From NCBI RefSeq assembly GCF_014145395.1, contig NZ_JACHTE010000008.1, positions 151,305 through 215,304 of the forward strand: DNA of 64,000 nt. Reading direction: 5' to 3'. The notes beneath the pieces were generated by a model, which was not told where the DNA came from, did no database searches, and saw only the letters and a program-made list of their open reading frames with translations. Position numbers and translations under genes: made by a program. Positions 53,386-60,448 of the stretch are shown piece by piece (position 1 is the first letter of the stretch; each line of letters starts with the position of its first letter). Origin of the DNA: Marilutibacter penaei. Lineage in GTDB: Bacteria; Pseudomonadota; Gammaproteobacteria; Xanthomonadales; Xanthomonadaceae.

Positions 53386-53895
53386 ATGGTCAAGCGCATG
53401 CCAACCGCCCTGCGCGTACTCGTCCTCGCGCTTGCGCTGGGCGCCCTCGCACCGGCCTGGGCGGCCGGGCCGCCTTCCCGCGAGCTGGGGGAGGCCTGGG
53501 TCCCCGTCGACCCGCAGCGTCTGGACGACATCCGCGGCGGCTTCCAGCTACCCGGTGGTCCGCTCATCTCGTTCGGCATCGAGCGGCTGGTCCATGTCAA
53601 CGGACATCTCGTCGCCCATGTGTCCGTGCAGATCCCCGACCTGGTGCGCATCACCCCCGAACAGGCCCTGGCCTTGGCCGAGTTCCAGCGCGGCACGGTC
53701 GTACAGATCGGCGATGGCAACGTCGTGATGCCGGGCAGCGGGGCAGGGGGGCTGGTGATCCAGAACACGCGCGACAACCAGGCCATCAGCGGCCTGACCC
53801 GCCTCAACGTGTCGGTGGACACCTTGGGGCTTTATAAGTCGATCAATCTCAACGACACCCTGAGCGGCGCGATGATCGGTGCCCTGCGCCCCTGA
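53386..53895 (+). CDS. Second small secreted protein with double-glycine motif
   Basis: A 169-residue protein with a signal peptide (cleavage about AWAA, residue 27). WVPVDPQRLDDIRGG (38-52) matches the motif in the cluster's second gene residue for residue in spacing. The rest is a likely beta-rich domain with LVIQNTRDNQAISGLTRLN near the end, similar in pattern to the VVQNSG block of the other subunits, and the terminus NDTLSGAMIGALRP. It might correspond to FapE or FapB, but no sequence-level identity can be claimed. It starts 3 bp after the peptidase stop. Confidence 0.7.
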   Translation: MVKRMPTALRVLVLALALGALAPAWAAGPPSRELGEAWVPVDPQRLDDIRGGFQLPGGPLISFGIERLVHVNGHLVAHVSVQIPDLVRITPEQALALAEFQRGTVVQIGDGNVVMPGSGAGGLVIQNTRDNQAISGLTRLNVSVDTLGLYKSINLNDTLSGAMIGALRP

Positions 53896-53937
53896 CGCCT
53901 GGCCACGGATGAATCCATTGGACACAAGGAGCCCCGA

Positions 53938-55287
53938 ATGAGTCGATGCCCGCTGCAGCCCCCACGGCAGCTACTCAGCCTCACGCTCCTGCTCGTGCTC
54001 TGCACGGCGTGGCCGACGCGGGCCGCTGGCGCCGACGACGGCGCGCGCGAGCAACGCCTGCAAGCGTTGCAGGAACAGATCAACGCCGAGCGCCGCCAGC
54101 TCAACGACATGCGCGCGACGCTGGCCGAGCGCCAGCAGCACCTCGACCAGCTCCAGCGGGCCCTCGATGACGAGATACTGGCCGGGGCGACAGGGCGTGG
54201 GCCCGCGCTTACGGCCTACGCACCCCAGCAGTCCGCCGCACCCGCGGAGCAGGCCGCGCCCGCCGTCGCGACGGCGGGCATGCAGGCAGACCCACCGCAG
54301 CCGGTCGGACAGGCGCCCGAATCCGATACCCGGCCCCCGGAAGTGGCGCAGATCTTCGATCAGCCCGGCGTGCTGACGCCGGCACGCCGCTTCGTGCTGG
54401 AACCCAGCCTGCAGTACGGCTATTACGGCAACAACCGGGTCGCCCTCGTGGGATACACCGTGATCCCGGCCATCCTGATCGGCCTGATTGACGTGCGACA
54501 GGTCAAGATCAACACCACCACGGCCACCCTGACCGCGCGCTACGGCATCAACAACCGGATGGAGATCGAAGGGAAGGTGCCGTACGTCTATGTGCACAGC
54601 GACACCGTCAGCCGCGAGATCTTCACCGGGTCGGCACAGGACAACGTGTTCAACGCGCGCGGCAAGGGCCTGGGCGACATCGAGGCGACGTTCCGCTACC
54701 AACTCAACCAGGGCGGGCTCGACAAGCCGTTCTACATCGGCTGGTTGCGCTACAAGAGCCGCAGCGGTCGCGGGCCGTTCGAGGTCATCACCGATTGCGT
54801 GACCCGGTGCGTGGCCAACGCCACCGGTACCGGGCTGCCGCTGGACATGCCGACGGGCAGCGGTTTCGAAGCCATCCAGCCGGGCGTGACATGGCTGTTT
54901 CCTTCGGATCCCGTGGTGTTCTTCGGCACCGTCAGCTACCTGCACAACATCGAACGCACCAACGTCACCCGGCGCGTGCTGGGCGGCGAAGAAGAGTTCA
55001 TCGGTGACATTTCAGGCGGTGACGTGCTGGGCCTCAACCTCGGGCTGGGGCTCGCACTGAACGAGAAGGCGGCCATCAGCATCGGGTACGACCACAACGT
55101 GATCGATCGCATCAAGCACAATGGGGAAGACGTTCCCGGTTCCGTCCGCTTGAACCTCGGTACGCTGCTGCTCGGCGGAACCTACCGGTTCAACGACCAC
55201 GTCTCGTTGAATGTCGCCATCGGCGCCGGCCTGACCGAAGACACCCCGGACCTGAGCCTCACGACGCGGGTCCCGATCACGTTCTAG
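53938..55287 (+). CDS. Outer-membrane beta-barrel with N-terminal coiled coil (FapF-like)
   Basis: A 449-residue exported protein. A signal peptide (about 1-29) is followed by a helical coiled coil (REQRLQALQEQINAERRQLN, to about residue 80), a Pro/Ala-rich linker and a barrel of alternating strands from about 150 to the end, finishing with the aromatic terminus RVPITF that the BAM complex recognises. FapF, the Pseudomonas amyloid exporter, has the same plan: a coiled coil, a linker and a pore. AAGGAG lies 6 bp before the ATG. It is the last gene of the cluster. Confidence 0.75.
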   Translation: MSRCPLQPPRQLLSLTLLLVLCTAWPTRAAGADDGAREQRLQALQEQINAERRQLNDMRATLAERQQHLDQLQRALDDEILAGATGRGPALTAYAPQQSAAPAEQAAPAVATAGMQADPPQPVGQAPESDTRPPEVAQIFDQPGVLTPARRFVLEPSLQYGYYGNNRVALVGYTVIPAILIGLIDVRQVKINTTTATLTARYGINNRMEIEGKVPYVYVHSDTVSREIFTGSAQDNVFNARGKGLGDIEATFRYQLNQGGLDKPFYIGWLRYKSRSGRGPFEVITDCVTRCVANATGTGLPLDMPTGSGFEAIQPGVTWLFPSDPVVFFGTVSYLHNIERTNVTRRVLGGEEEFIGDISGGDVLGLNLGLGLALNEKAAISIGYDHNVIDRIKHNGEDVPGSVRLNLGTLLLGGTYRFNDHVSLNVAIGAGLTEDTPDLSLTTRVPITF

Positions 55288-55302
55288 GCCGCGCCGCAGG
55301 CT

Positions 55303-55686
55303 TCAGCAACGGCCGTCTTCCACCCACGCATTGCCTTGCTTGCGATACAGCACGCCGCCGATACAGCGCCCACCCGATTGTTGGCGCGCCGCGCGCTCCT
55401 GGTCGGCACGGGCACGCGCTTCGCGTTCAAGCCGGGCCGCCTCGATGCGCTTGGCCCGGATCTCCGCCAGTCGCGATTCGCGTTCCGCCGGCGTCAACGT
55501 GGTCTGCGGCGGAGCGGCTTGCTGGACCACGGGCGCGGCCATCACGGGCACCACCGGCTCCTGCTGATCCGCACAACCCGCCGCCAGCAACAGCAGCAAG
55601 ACCGGCAGCACCGGGATTGCACGCGCCTCGCGTCTGGCCCGCGGGGCCCGGAAAGCCCGTGGGGCCGAATTCTTCGTGTCGTACAT
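55303..55686 (-). CDS. Putative lipoprotein, charged coiled-coil
   Basis: A 127-residue protein with an unusually long basic N-terminus, then a hydrophobic stretch and lipobox LAAG-C (Cys38). The mature part is Ala/Pro/Gln-rich followed by a highly charged helix (ERESRLAEIRAKRIEAARLE) and a small C-terminal module with two cysteines (CIGGVLYRKQGNAWVEDGRC). Function is unknown. The ATG at 55686 follows GGGAGG at good distance. It converges on the barrel gene with 15 bp between stops and is the last recognisable core gene. Confidence 0.65.
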   Translation of the reverse strand: MYDTKNSAPRAFRAPRARREARAIPVLPVLLLLLAAGCADQQEPVVPVMAAPVVQQAAPPQTTLTPAERESRLAEIRAKRIEAARLEREARARADQERAARQQSGGRCIGGVLYRKQGNAWVEDGRC

Positions 55687-55886
55687 CCTGCCTCCCAATG
55701 GCTGCGCCGCGCATCCCAGTGCGCGTCCATGTTAGGGCGCAGTCGGGTCGGGGGGCATGCCGCCGATGCATCTTCCTGTGGCCACCTGTCCGATAGGCAG
55801 GCGATGACTGATGCAGGAGGGACGGGGCCGATGCGCTGGCTGAGCTGGAAGGAGCGTAAGGAGAGTTGGTGAATGCACCTTCCTTA

Positions 55887-55914
55887 ACTTCGCATAATGC
55901 ATATTATGTAAACT
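55887..55914 (+). other. dif: dif-like XerC/XerD recombination site
   Basis: A 28-bp site with an XerC-type arm ACTTCGCATAA, a 6-bp centre TGCATA and an XerD-type arm TTATGTAAACT. The E. coli dif is GGTGCGCATAA-TGTATA-TTATGTTAAAT, so the inner halves (GCATAA and TTATGT) are identical and the centre differs by one base. It sits where core genes stop and accessory DNA begins. It may be the chromosomal dif or a copy created by an element that integrates with Xer recombinases. Confidence 0.8.
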
Positions 55915-55977
55915 CAAAACCGGTGCTGCCCGAAGGCGCGCCGGAAAGAGTCGACACTGTCCGGCCATCCCAAATTT

Positions 55978-56029
55978 GTATCCCTTTTCGCCCCAATACG
56001 TATCCTTTTCCGCAGCAATGATGTATCCC
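55978..56029 (+). repeat. Three GTATCC iterons, period 22-23 bp
   Basis: GTATCCC at 55978, GTATCC at 56000 and GTATCCC at 56023 are spaced 22 and 23 bp apart. The first two units also share TTTTC and a CAAT about 10 bp later; the third is more diverged. Repeats on one face of the helix near an element end suggest an ordered protein-binding array, for instance for a recombinase or the KfrA-like protein. Confidence 0.6.
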
Positions 56030-56196
56030 AAGTTGCGAGAGCCTCTCGATACAGAACCGATGCTGCGAGACCGCGTTCGGGCGCCGACCAACCGGTAGCG
56101 CCCAATCTTTAACCTTTGGCATATGCGAGCTGGCGAGCGCTAGACCGCACTTGGGTATGCTTAGTTTCCCGGTGTTGCTCACAAGGTTCGGGGTAT

Positions 56197-57216
56197 ATGG
56201 CGGACTGGGTCGATCGGCTTCTAACCGAGCAAACGATGGCGCCACGGACAATAGCGCAGTATGCCGCCGGCCTGCGCTACTGGGATACGTGGCACCGACT
56301 CCGTTACGGCATGCCCCTGCCCTTGGCCGCCGCGCCGCCCGTTGCGGTCAGTTCGGACACGGTGATGGAATTCATAGATGACCACCTCGCCTTGGCAGTT
56401 GGGGGGAGGCTGCGGATGCGCATGGCCCTCGCCATTTTCGATGGCCTGCGCGAGGCTGGGTACAACGCCCGCGTCGACTGCGTTGCTCCCGCGACCTCAG
56501 ATTGGCGCCTGCAGGTGCTCCAAATTGCCCATCGTGTATTGAACCTGCGCTTTGATCGCGAATTGGTACGTCGCCGAAAATCAGAAATCTATGCGGCTTG
56601 GGAAGCCGAACGCGCGGCGCTCGGTATTCCGATGGCGTTGCCCATGTCTGCGAACAACACTGTGAAGGCGTTACTCGGTGCGTGCAACGACAATCGCGAA
56701 GGCACTATGGACGTAGCGCTCATCATCTTCCTGTGCCGGCTGACTTCGACACAGGTCGCCAAGTTGCGCTTCAGTCAATTGACCCCAGGCACCGTCGTCC
56801 AGGAAGGTGAAGAACTAGATGCCGTAGAGCTCACAATTCGTGATCCCATCGGGCAGTTGCAGACGTCCCAACCTAAGATCCGCTTCGTAGGTGACGAAGC
56901 GACCCTGATTAAAGCTTGGGGAGCGCTACGTGAGGATGAGCTGATTCAAGGGGGAGAGGACTGGTTTTTCGCGCGCAAGGCGCGTCGCAATACCTCAACT
57001 GAGCTCAATCATACCTGGATCGCAAGAAGGATCCGCCTGCTGGCGCAACGTGCAGGTGTGGCTGATGCCAGCGGCCGGAGTCGAGTCTCTCCGCAATGGC
57101 TGCGGAAGGCCTACGAACGCGAGTGGCTCGAGCATTCCGGTTTGGTCAAAGCCGCCCGTGCGGCCAAGGTCGGCACGCGGTCCATTCTTCGAATGACACG
57201 CCGGCCCGAAGCCTGA
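56197..57216 (+). CDS. Catalytically degenerate tyrosine-recombinase-like protein
   Basis: A 339-residue protein starting MADWVDRLLTEQT. Its N-terminal core-binding domain (TIAQYAAGLRYWDTWHRLRYG) is clearly related to that of the recombinase at 60447-61526 (TTRSYATALRYWAGWHQGRYG). The catalytic domain has lost key residues: the first arginine (RRSEI in the partner) aligns with TSTQV, the HSLR histidine is replaced (QWLR), and the region of the last histidine and nucleophilic tyrosine reads GTRSILRMTRR with no tyrosine. It should therefore not cut DNA, but may bind the same sites as a partner or directionality factor. The ATG at 56197 was chosen because upstream sequence holds no homology. Confidence 0.75.
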   Translation: MADWVDRLLTEQTMAPRTIAQYAAGLRYWDTWHRLRYGMPLPLAAAPPVAVSSDTVMEFIDDHLALAVGGRLRMRMALAIFDGLREAGYNARVDCVAPATSDWRLQVLQIAHRVLNLRFDRELVRRRKSEIYAAWEAERAALGIPMALPMSANNTVKALLGACNDNREGTMDVALIIFLCRLTSTQVAKLRFSQLTPGTVVQEGEELDAVELTIRDPIGQLQTSQPKIRFVGDEATLIKAWGALREDELIQGGEDWFFARKARRNTSTELNHTWIARRIRLLAQRAGVADASGRSRVSPQWLRKAYEREWLEHSGLVKAARAAKVGTRSILRMTRRPEA

Positions 57217-57457
57217 TTCTCCCGTCCCGTTTCAGAATTTTACGAGGCTGGCATGTTGGACTGGATTCAACAGCTCCTCGACCAATCAATTTGCCGGCGA
57301 GCTGTCGATGGACGCTAGAGGCCGATCGACCTTATATCGCCTAATGCCATCCGCAAGGTGTTCGAGCTCGAGTTCCTGATGCAGCCTAGCGCGGAGACAT
57401 GCGCGCGCAGACGCGAGCTGGGCACGGCCGCCTTGCTTCGATATAGGAGGCTGGACA
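57217..57457. other. Intergenic region with a recombinase-gene remnant
   Basis: The 241 bp has no full gene. A 21-codon frame at 57253-57318 encodes MLDWIQQLLDQSI, strikingly like the start MADWVDRLLTEQT of the upstream gene, and then stops. It looks like the truncated beginning of a further recombinase-like gene. Confidence 0.5.
57253..57318 (+). pseudogene. Truncated start of a recombinase-like gene
   Basis: Twenty-one codons from ATG to TAG. Residues 1-13 match the pattern M-x-D-W-[IV]-x2-L-L-x-[EQ]-[QS] of the preceding gene; the rest does not. Probably a remnant of tandem duplication or of replacement by recombination. Confidence 0.4.
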
Positions 57458-58804
57458 TCAGTAAGGCCCATTCCGGTGCGTGACGTGAATGATGCCATTA
57501 GCCATCTCTGCTGGTTCGCGAAAATCACGCCAATTGCTGCGCGATTCGTCATCGCCTCGGGTGCGGCCTGTCACACGCCAATACCCAGTCGTCGTACGCA
57601 CGATGGCCTCGAAAGTCTCCGCGACGGTGACGTGCGGTGACGGTTCCTCCAGCGCATCCAGAGCAATACGCCGCAGACGAGCGTGCTCGAACAGCTCGAT
57701 TAGCACCTGCTGGTAGTGAGCACACGCTAATCGGGGGTCGCCACCACGGGCGAGCAGACGCCGCAAACCAGTGAGTTCGTTGTTTGTGACCAGATATGAA
57801 GGCAGCACGAAGGTGGCACAGAGGCTACCTTCCTCCACTACACCGCCGTGCCAACGGCCGTGAACGGATTCACTGGCGACCAGCCAATGCTCAAAGGTCA
57901 CCCGATTGACCAAAGGCACATGCGTACGGTACGCCCCACGTCGAAAGGCACGGCGATAGCCCTCCACTTGATCATCGTTGCATATCTCGGCTGAGCTCCG
58001 GACCCATGGCTGTACGGTCAACGTCCAACGCCCGTGTGATTGCTCGTGATACGGCGCGAAGGCTGGTAGCGCCAAGCCCGTGTCCTGCAACACATGCAGC
58101 AGCGCGGGGAGCAGCCCCTTAGAGGGGAGCGGAGGCATGCGCAAGGGCGCGACCCCGAGATACGGCGGATAGGCGATATGCACCGGTCCGGACACGAATT
58201 CGACGGCCTGGCGCACCGCTTGGTTCCAGGCGCAGTGCTCCTGCAGTGCTACCGTGATTTGACCTTCGTGCGGCACGTGCAAACCACAGTGAATGCCTTC
58301 CAGCAATAGACAGCCGGCCGGGCAGTGAAAGGCGCTGAGGCCTGGACTGCGGGCTTGCCACAACAATTGGGTATCGCAATGCGGGCACCGGTGGACCAGT
58401 GCTTCGTTGTGCACCGGGCACCGTGCGATCAAATCGCCCTGCAACGCATAACTATGGTATCCGGCCTGCAGACACTTCGGACAGCCCCGCAAGCATTCGT
58501 GCGGTGTGCTAGACAGTTCTGGAAATGGCTGCCAGGCAACGGGTCGAAGCTTCAGCTGCAGGTCCGTCAATTCCTCGATATAGGGGCCGGGGACGGCCAA
58601 GTCGCTGGTCTGCACGTCATATGGCGCGAAAGCCCACCGCACCCAATCAGAGGGCAACTGGTTGCGAATGTCTATGTCGTTGAGCAGATTGGCGCGAATC
58701 AATCGACTGACGAACGCATACCACGATTCCAGCGGGCGACGGAGGGTGCCGAACCCGATGAGCTGTTCCAACTGCATGCGATCAGGGTCGTCGTTCGCGT
58801 TCAT
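57458..58804 (-). CDS. TniQ-like zinc-finger protein
   Basis: A 448-residue protein with a TniQ-like N-terminal region. After an introductory helix (RPLESWYAFVSRLIRANLL) comes the zinc module C-x3-CPKC, GYHSYALQGDLIARCPVHNE and HRCPHC, the spacing seen in TniQ/TnsD target selectors, which use these Cys and His residues to bind zinc. The C-terminal part (about 200-448) has no recognisable domain. TniQ proteins normally act with TnsABC-type transposases, none of which is visible; here the partner may be the recombinases. An ATG eight codons in is an alternative start. Confidence 0.7.
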   Translation of the reverse strand: MNANDDPDRMQLEQLIGFGTLRRPLESWYAFVSRLIRANLLNDIDIRNQLPSDWVRWAFAPYDVQTSDLAVPGPYIEELTDLQLKLRPVAWQPFPELSSTPHECLRGCPKCLQAGYHSYALQGDLIARCPVHNEALVHRCPHCDTQLLWQARSPGLSAFHCPAGCLLLEGIHCGLHVPHEGQITVALQEHCAWNQAVRQAVEFVSGPVHIAYPPYLGVAPLRMPPLPSKGLLPALLHVLQDTGLALPAFAPYHEQSHGRWTLTVQPWVRSSAEICNDDQVEGYRRAFRRGAYRTHVPLVNRVTFEHWLVASESVHGRWHGGVVEEGSLCATFVLPSYLVTNNELTGLRRLLARGGDPRLACAHYQQVLIELFEHARLRRIALDALEEPSPHVTVAETFEAIVRTTTGYWRVTGRTRGDDESRSNWRDFREPAEMANGIIHVTHRNGPY

Positions 58805-58962
58805 GACGATCGTCGGTCTCTGCGCTGGTTGTAGCTGATTCCCAACGAGACGCGCCGGACATGACTATCAATCCGCCGTTGGCCGAAGGAGTGCCGCCGA
58901 CGACAGAGTAGTGCAGTGCGTCTCCGCCGCCAATTTACTGCCCTCCAACTCGACTGTCGGAA

Positions 58963-59379
58963 TCAAAACTGGTGATCCTTCCCGAACTCCTCTCTCGCGG
59001 CCGCCAGAACGCGCTCGGGATCGTGAGGAAGTATCTCAGCAGGCGAACTGCCTTCGAGCAGTACATGCGGTGCGTAGAGCCACTCGACCTCTAGCCACCC
59101 GGCTTGATTCGCCTCGTCAGTCAGGCCGTTCGGGCCACGCAACAAATGCAGGAGCGGCTTCATTTGGGGGATCGGTTGTCGATCCAGATTGAACTGGAAG
59201 CCCGGATACCTATGTTCGCCTTTTTCGCGTACCCAAACGGCCAAGACTCGACCGTCACACGCTAGCGTTTCGAGGTCCGGTAGCTCCTGAATGATGGTTT
59301 CGGCGGATTCCCAAGTTTCGTAGAGGCTACGGCGCCGGGCCGAGGAGGCGGGTGTATCCAAGGGAAGTTGTAAGCTCAT
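58963..59379 (-). CDS. MbcA/ParS-like (DUF2384-type) protein, orphan
   Basis: A 138-residue protein. The segment VLAVWVREKGEHRYPGFQF and the C-terminal helical block with LLEGSSPAEILPHDPERVL resemble the toxin-binding domain of MbcA/ParS/Xre antitoxins. These normally pair with a RES-domain toxin, but no RES gene is present on either side. It lies 12 bp downstream of the KfrA-like gene and is probably co-transcribed with it. It may have been recruited as a DNA- or protein-binding component. Confidence 0.55.
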   Translation of the reverse strand: MSLQLPLDTPASSARRRSLYETWESAETIIQELPDLETLACDGRVLAVWVREKGEHRYPGFQFNLDRQPIPQMKPLLHLLRGPNGLTDEANQAGWLEVEWLYAPHVLLEGSSPAEILPHDPERVLAAAREEFGKDHQF

Positions 59380-59391
59380 GTGGCCACATCG

Positions 59392-60342
59392 CTATTTTCC
59401 GCTGGCAATCTTAGACCGCTTCTTCGGGGTGAGGCCCCCTTCGCCTCGACCCCTGCTCTGCCCCCGCGATGTTTCGGCACGACGGATTGCGGCTTCCACG
59501 GCATCCGATACTTCCTGCAGCTGGCCGAGTCGGCTCTCCGCCGTCACTGCTCGCGATCGCTGAAGCTCTAGCTCTCGTTGGACCTCTTTGGACTCAGCTT
59601 TCGCCTGATCTAACAGTTTTCGCGCCGCCTTCTCGGCCGCGGCATGTATTTGTCTCAGGTCCTTTAGCTGAGCCTTTAGGTCCTTCATTTCCAGTCGCGT
59701 ACGATCGATCTCGGCATTGGCTCGTTCCTCAACGGCTCGAATGTGCTGCAGGAGCTCCTGGCGTTCGGAGTCAACGCTTACTTGAAACGATTGGAATCGA
59801 TGTTCAAGTGCTTGCCGGGAGGCTTCGACTTCAGCCTCTCGCGTGCCAGCCGCGTCACGCTGCCCCAAGAGCTCTTTCACCTGCGCCTCGAGCCGAGTGA
59901 CGAGTCTAGCTAGCTCAGTCGATTGCGCCTCGGCGAGTCGCCTGGCCGCCAACGCAGTTTCACAGTCAGAGCGGACCCTTACCGCTTCCGCATCCAATGC
60001 CTCGCGAGCTTTCAGCAGGGCATCCCGATCGGCCTGCAGGGCCGCGCGCTCGACCGAAAGCCCCGCCTCAAGACTGGATTTGGCCGCCTCGAGTGCGATG
60101 GCCCACCACTGCCCCGCCGCGCGAGCGACTGCTTCAGGGGCGTCAGGCACGGCCAATTGCGTCTGATGCATATTCAGACGTCTGCCCAAGCCCTGCCACC
60201 AGGACTCCAGCCAGCGGGTCACCGTGTTGGGTGAGCCGGTGCCCAGATGTGCGCGAATGCGCTCAACGGTAGGCCGTTCGCCGGCGGCGACGATCGCATC
60301 CGCAGCGGTGTGTACGTCCGATTCGGTGATGCCTCGCGCCAT
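59392..60342 (-). CDS. KfrA-like DNA-binding coiled-coil protein
   Basis: A 316-residue protein with an N-terminal KfrA_N-type helix-turn-helix (ITESDVHTAADAIVAAGERP, then TVERIRAHLGTGSPNTVTRW). A very long Ala/Glu/Arg-rich coiled coil follows (about 100-285), ending in a basic tail (TPKKRSKIASGK). KfrA of plasmids is an autoregulated nucleoid-like protein that supports partition and stability. It is divergent from the recombinase gene, and an inverted repeat in the gap is a likely operator. Confidence 0.8.
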   Translation of the reverse strand: MARGITESDVHTAADAIVAAGERPTVERIRAHLGTGSPNTVTRWLESWWQGLGRRLNMHQTQLAVPDAPEAVARAAGQWWAIALEAAKSSLEAGLSVERAALQADRDALLKAREALDAEAVRVRSDCETALAARRLAEAQSTELARLVTRLEAQVKELLGQRDAAGTREAEVEASRQALEHRFQSFQVSVDSERQELLQHIRAVEERANAEIDRTRLEMKDLKAQLKDLRQIHAAAEKAARKLLDQAKAESKEVQRELELQRSRAVTAESRLGQLQEVSDAVEAAIRRAETSRGQSRGRGEGGLTPKKRSKIASGK

Positions 60343-60389
60343 GGAACTGCCTCCTACGCTGCCGCCCTACCCCGTTGATCCTATACTCG

Positions 60390-60408
60390 CGATAAGTGAT
60401 GATTATCG
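60390..60408. promoter_or_regulatory. Inverted repeat in the kfrA-recombinase promoter region
   Basis: CGATAA and TTATCG flank a 7-bp spacer (GTGATGA) in the middle of the 104-bp divergent region. It is a good candidate for the operator of the KfrA-like protein, which could then control both directions. Confidence 0.5.
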
Positions 60409-60420
60409 TTAGTAGACGCC

Positions 60421-60448
60421 CTATTTCATAACGTACATTACATAGTAT
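60421..60448 (-). other. Degenerate second dif-like site
   Basis: Read on the minus strand, the 28 bp ends TGTACG-TTATGAAATAG: the XerD-type half (TTATG) and most of the 6-bp centre match dif, but the outer XerC arm does not. It overlaps the first codon of the recombinase gene. It may be a diverged core site for the element's own recombinase or chance resemblance. Confidence 0.35.

Larger units (their letters stand above)
55687..56196. other. Left boundary region of the mobile element
   Basis: About 510 bp without a convincing gene. It holds the dif-like site and three GTATCC iterons. GC content drops visibly from about 55860 onward. Short open frames on the minus strand have no family features and run through the iterons. 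Confidence 0.6.

Noticed and set aside
55978..56029. CRISPR-like repeats
   Set aside because: Repeat units are only 6-7 bp identical with about 16 bp between, too short for a CRISPR array, and no cas genes are present.
55732..56251. Minus-strand open frames of 115-119 codons in the element's left end
   Set aside because: They run across the dif-like site and the iterons, have no domain features and no ribosome-binding site.
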